A DNA stretch of 42,537 nucleotides, taken from positions 1 through 42,537 of the forward strand of contig CAOJBY010000029.1 in NCBI GenBank assembly GCA_948330435.1. The letters run 5' to 3'. Each line of letters begins with the position of its first letter. Position 1 is the stretch's first letter. Position numbers and translations under genes: made by a program. A model generated the notes under the pieces. The model was not told where the DNA came from, made no database searches, and saw only the letters and a list, made by a program, of their open reading frames with translations. This stretch comes from an uncultured Lachnoclostridium sp. (GTDB lineage Bacteria; Bacillota; Clostridia; Lachnospirales; Lachnospiraceae). Positions 41,335-42,537 of this stretch are shown piece after piece.

Positions 41335-42228
41335 ATGACAGGACATATTACAAATATTCAGCGATTTTCCGTGCATGACGGACCGGGAATTCGTACAGTC
41401 ATTTTTCTGAAAGGATGTACGCTTCGATGTAGATGGTGCTGTAATCCCGAAGCCATGCTCCAAAAGCCGGTGCTGATGTTCCAGCCGGAGCTTTGCATCG
41501 GCTGTGGGGCTTGTGTTTCGGTATGTCCCACAGGGGCATCCGGCTCTTTGGAACATATTACCGTGGATCGCATACGCTGTACCGGCTGCGGAGCCTGTGC
41601 CCAGGTCTGCTATGCAGAGGCAAAATGTAAAAAGGATACGGTTATAAGTTCGGAAGAACTTTTGAGAGAGATAGAAAAGGACAGAATCTTTTATGGTAGG
41701 ACCGGAGGCGGAGTTACTTTCAGCGGCGGTGAGGCTCTTTTGCAGGCGGAATTTCTGGAAGATGTCTTAAGGCACTGCAAAGAGAGGGGAATCCATACTG
41801 CGGTAGAGACTTGCGGAAATGTGCCCTGGGAAAATTTTGAACGGATTCTGTTGTGGATGGATTTGTTTCTGTTTGATATCAAACACACGGATACCGCAAA
41901 GCATAAACAATACACAGGAGCAGGCTGTGAGCAGATCATGGAGAATTGCAAACGTCTGTGCCTTGAAAATAAAAAGGTTATTGTACGTGTTCCCGTAATA
42001 CCGGAATTTAATTTTGACAGAAGAGAACTGGAAGATATTATTCGATTTGCGGAAAGGATAGGAGTCAGGGAAGTGGATTTCCTTCCCTATCATCGGTATG
42101 CATCAAATAAATACAGGTATTTTGATATGGATTATTGGAATCCGGGTATTAATAAGCTGGATAAGGAACAGGTAGAAAAGTGCCTTGGACCTATTCATAC
42201 AGAGATGAAAATCAGGATTGATGGATAA
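41335..42228 (+). CDS. glycyl radical enzyme activase (radical SAM, two extra 4Fe-4S clusters)
   Basis: The 297-residue activase uses SAM and reduced iron-sulfur cluster to put the radical on Gly762 of the enzyme encoded just before it. Radical SAM cysteines are Cys28, Cys32, Cys35 (KGCTLRCRWCCNPE). A ferredoxin-like insert follows with two four-cysteine motifs: Cys54, 57, 60, 64 and Cys82, 85, 88, 92. GGGVTFSGGEALLQAEF binds SAM. This insert-bearing form is the usual partner of non-PFL glycyl radical enzymes. ATG 41335 lies 2 nt after the previous stop; an upstream TTG is rejected. The reducing protein it needs is not encoded here. Confidence 0.94.
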   Translation: MTGHITNIQRFSVHDGPGIRTVIFLKGCTLRCRWCCNPEAMLQKPVLMFQPELCIGCGACVSVCPTGASGSLEHITVDRIRCTGCGACAQVCYAEAKCKKDTVISSEELLREIEKDRIFYGRTGGGVTFSGGEALLQAEFLEDVLRHCKERGIHTAVETCGNVPWENFERILLWMDLFLFDIKHTDTAKHKQYTGAGCEQIMENCKRLCLENKKVIVRVPVIPEFNFDRRELEDIIRFAERIGVREVDFLPYHRYASNKYRYFDMDYWNPGINKLDKEQVEKCLGPIHTEMKIRIDG

Positions 42229-42258
42229 AGGGAAAGCACGCATTACGAATGAACGGAG

Positions 42259-42297
42259 AGTTTCCGAGGGATTCTGTAATAGGATCTCCTGGAAACT
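42259..42297 (+). terminator. probable terminator of the glycyl radical enzyme operon
   Basis: AGTTTCC (42259-42265) pairs with GGAAACT (42291-42297), with further partial pairing inside, and is followed by TTTACTGTTCTTTATC. It lies 30 nt after the activase stop. Confidence 0.5.
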
Positions 42298-42452
42298 TTT
42301 ACTGTTCTTTATCATCATATACACCCAAATGTGTTATTCCTGCGGGGCTTTGATTTATGCCCAAAATAAGTGTCAAAAAACAATTGAGAAAGCGGTCAAA
42401 AAAACATGTTACAAAAACTTTGTAAAAAAAAGAAAAAAATGAAAAAAACATG

Positions 42453-42481
42453 TTGACAAGTGGAAAATGCTGTGATATTAT
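42453..42481 (+). promoter_or_regulatory. strong promoter, probably of an rRNA operon
   Basis: Consensus -35 TTGACA (42453-42458), 17-bp spacer, -10 TATTAT (42476-42481), preceded by an A/T-rich tract (about 42410-42450) like an UP element. Confidence 0.75.
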
Positions 42482-42487
42482 CTAAAA

Positions 42488-42537
42488 GCTGTCGCAAGAG
42501 ACAGCAGCAAGCGAACCTTGATAACTAAACAGTGTAA
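42488..42537 (+). other. probable pre-rRNA leader (start of rRNA operon), cut by window edge
   Basis: Starting near the expected transcription start there is a hairpin, GCTGTC (42488-42493) with GACAGC (42500-42505), then GAACCTTGATAACTAAACAG. Phrases of this kind are common in leaders and spacers of clostridial rRNA operons, where they take part in antitermination and processing. No mature rRNA or tRNA sequence is inside the window, so the assignment is by resemblance. Confidence 0.55.

Noticed and set aside
38969..42228. Propanediol/glycerol dehydratase or choline TMA-lyase microcompartment locus
   Set aside because: There are no shell proteins, aldehyde or alcohol dehydrogenases nearby, and the diol-dehydratase residues are replaced.
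42218..42442. 74-codon plus-strand reading frame overlapping the activase end
   Set aside because: It lacks a ribosome binding site, runs across the probable terminator and into a poly-A/T tract, and its lysine-rich end comes from that tract.

Overview
This window looks like chromosomal DNA of a strictly anaerobic Firmicute, most likely a Lachnospiraceae-type clostridium. The evidence is strong AGGAGG-type ribosome binding sites, TTGACA/TATAAT promoters, a FabK-type fatty acid operon with fused AccD-AccA, two oxygen-sensitive radical systems (an anaerobic sulfatase-maturating enzyme and a glycyl radical enzyme with its activase), and an rRNA-type promoter and leader at the right end. The family call is an inference. 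All convincing protein genes read on the + strand; only the tmRNA gene at the left edge reads on the - strand.

Layout. 1-2.6 kb: the 5' part of ssrA (tmRNA, minus strand) with its promoter, then an AT-rich accessory patch with an Rhs/YD-repeat remnant, a broken gene, two small immunity-like proteins and a lipoprotein gene preceded by three tandem 11-bp repeats. 2.8-13.3 kb: a complete type II fatty acid synthesis operon, fabH-acpP-fabK-fabD-fabG-fabF-accB-fabZ-accC-accDA, plus a second FabK/nitronate-monooxygenase-like flavoprotein. A long RNA hairpin sits between accC and accDA. 13.3-18.4 kb: a TetR regulator, an OmpR-type two-component system, acylphosphatase, a ribokinase-like kinase and a DegV protein.

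18.4-27.3 kb: an apparent organosulfate regulon. A LacI-family regulator and an anaerobic sulfatase maturase are followed by an SsuA-like lipoprotein, two permeases, two ATPases, a cysteine-type sulfatase without a signal peptide, and a TauE/SafE-type anion permease. Three CG-centred 14-bp palindromes fit a shared LacI operator. The inferred logic is import of an intact sulfated compound, desulfation in the cytoplasm and export of the sulfur oxyanion. The two ATPases have complementary motif defects that would fall in one composite ATP site.

27.3-42.2 kb: a DUF3829-like lipoprotein, then a catabolic cluster: FGGY kinase, BglG/LicR-type regulator, ascorbate-type PTS IIB and IIC, an unusual HPr, a ribose-type ABC importer, a glycyl radical enzyme of unassigned specificity, and its activating enzyme. 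No free EIIA, aldolase or microcompartment gene is present. This is the best candidate for an undescribed pathway: radical C-O or C-C cleavage of a sugar, polyol or anhydro-sugar, possibly phosphorylated. The last 85 bases hold a strong promoter and what looks like the leader of an rRNA operon just beyond the window.
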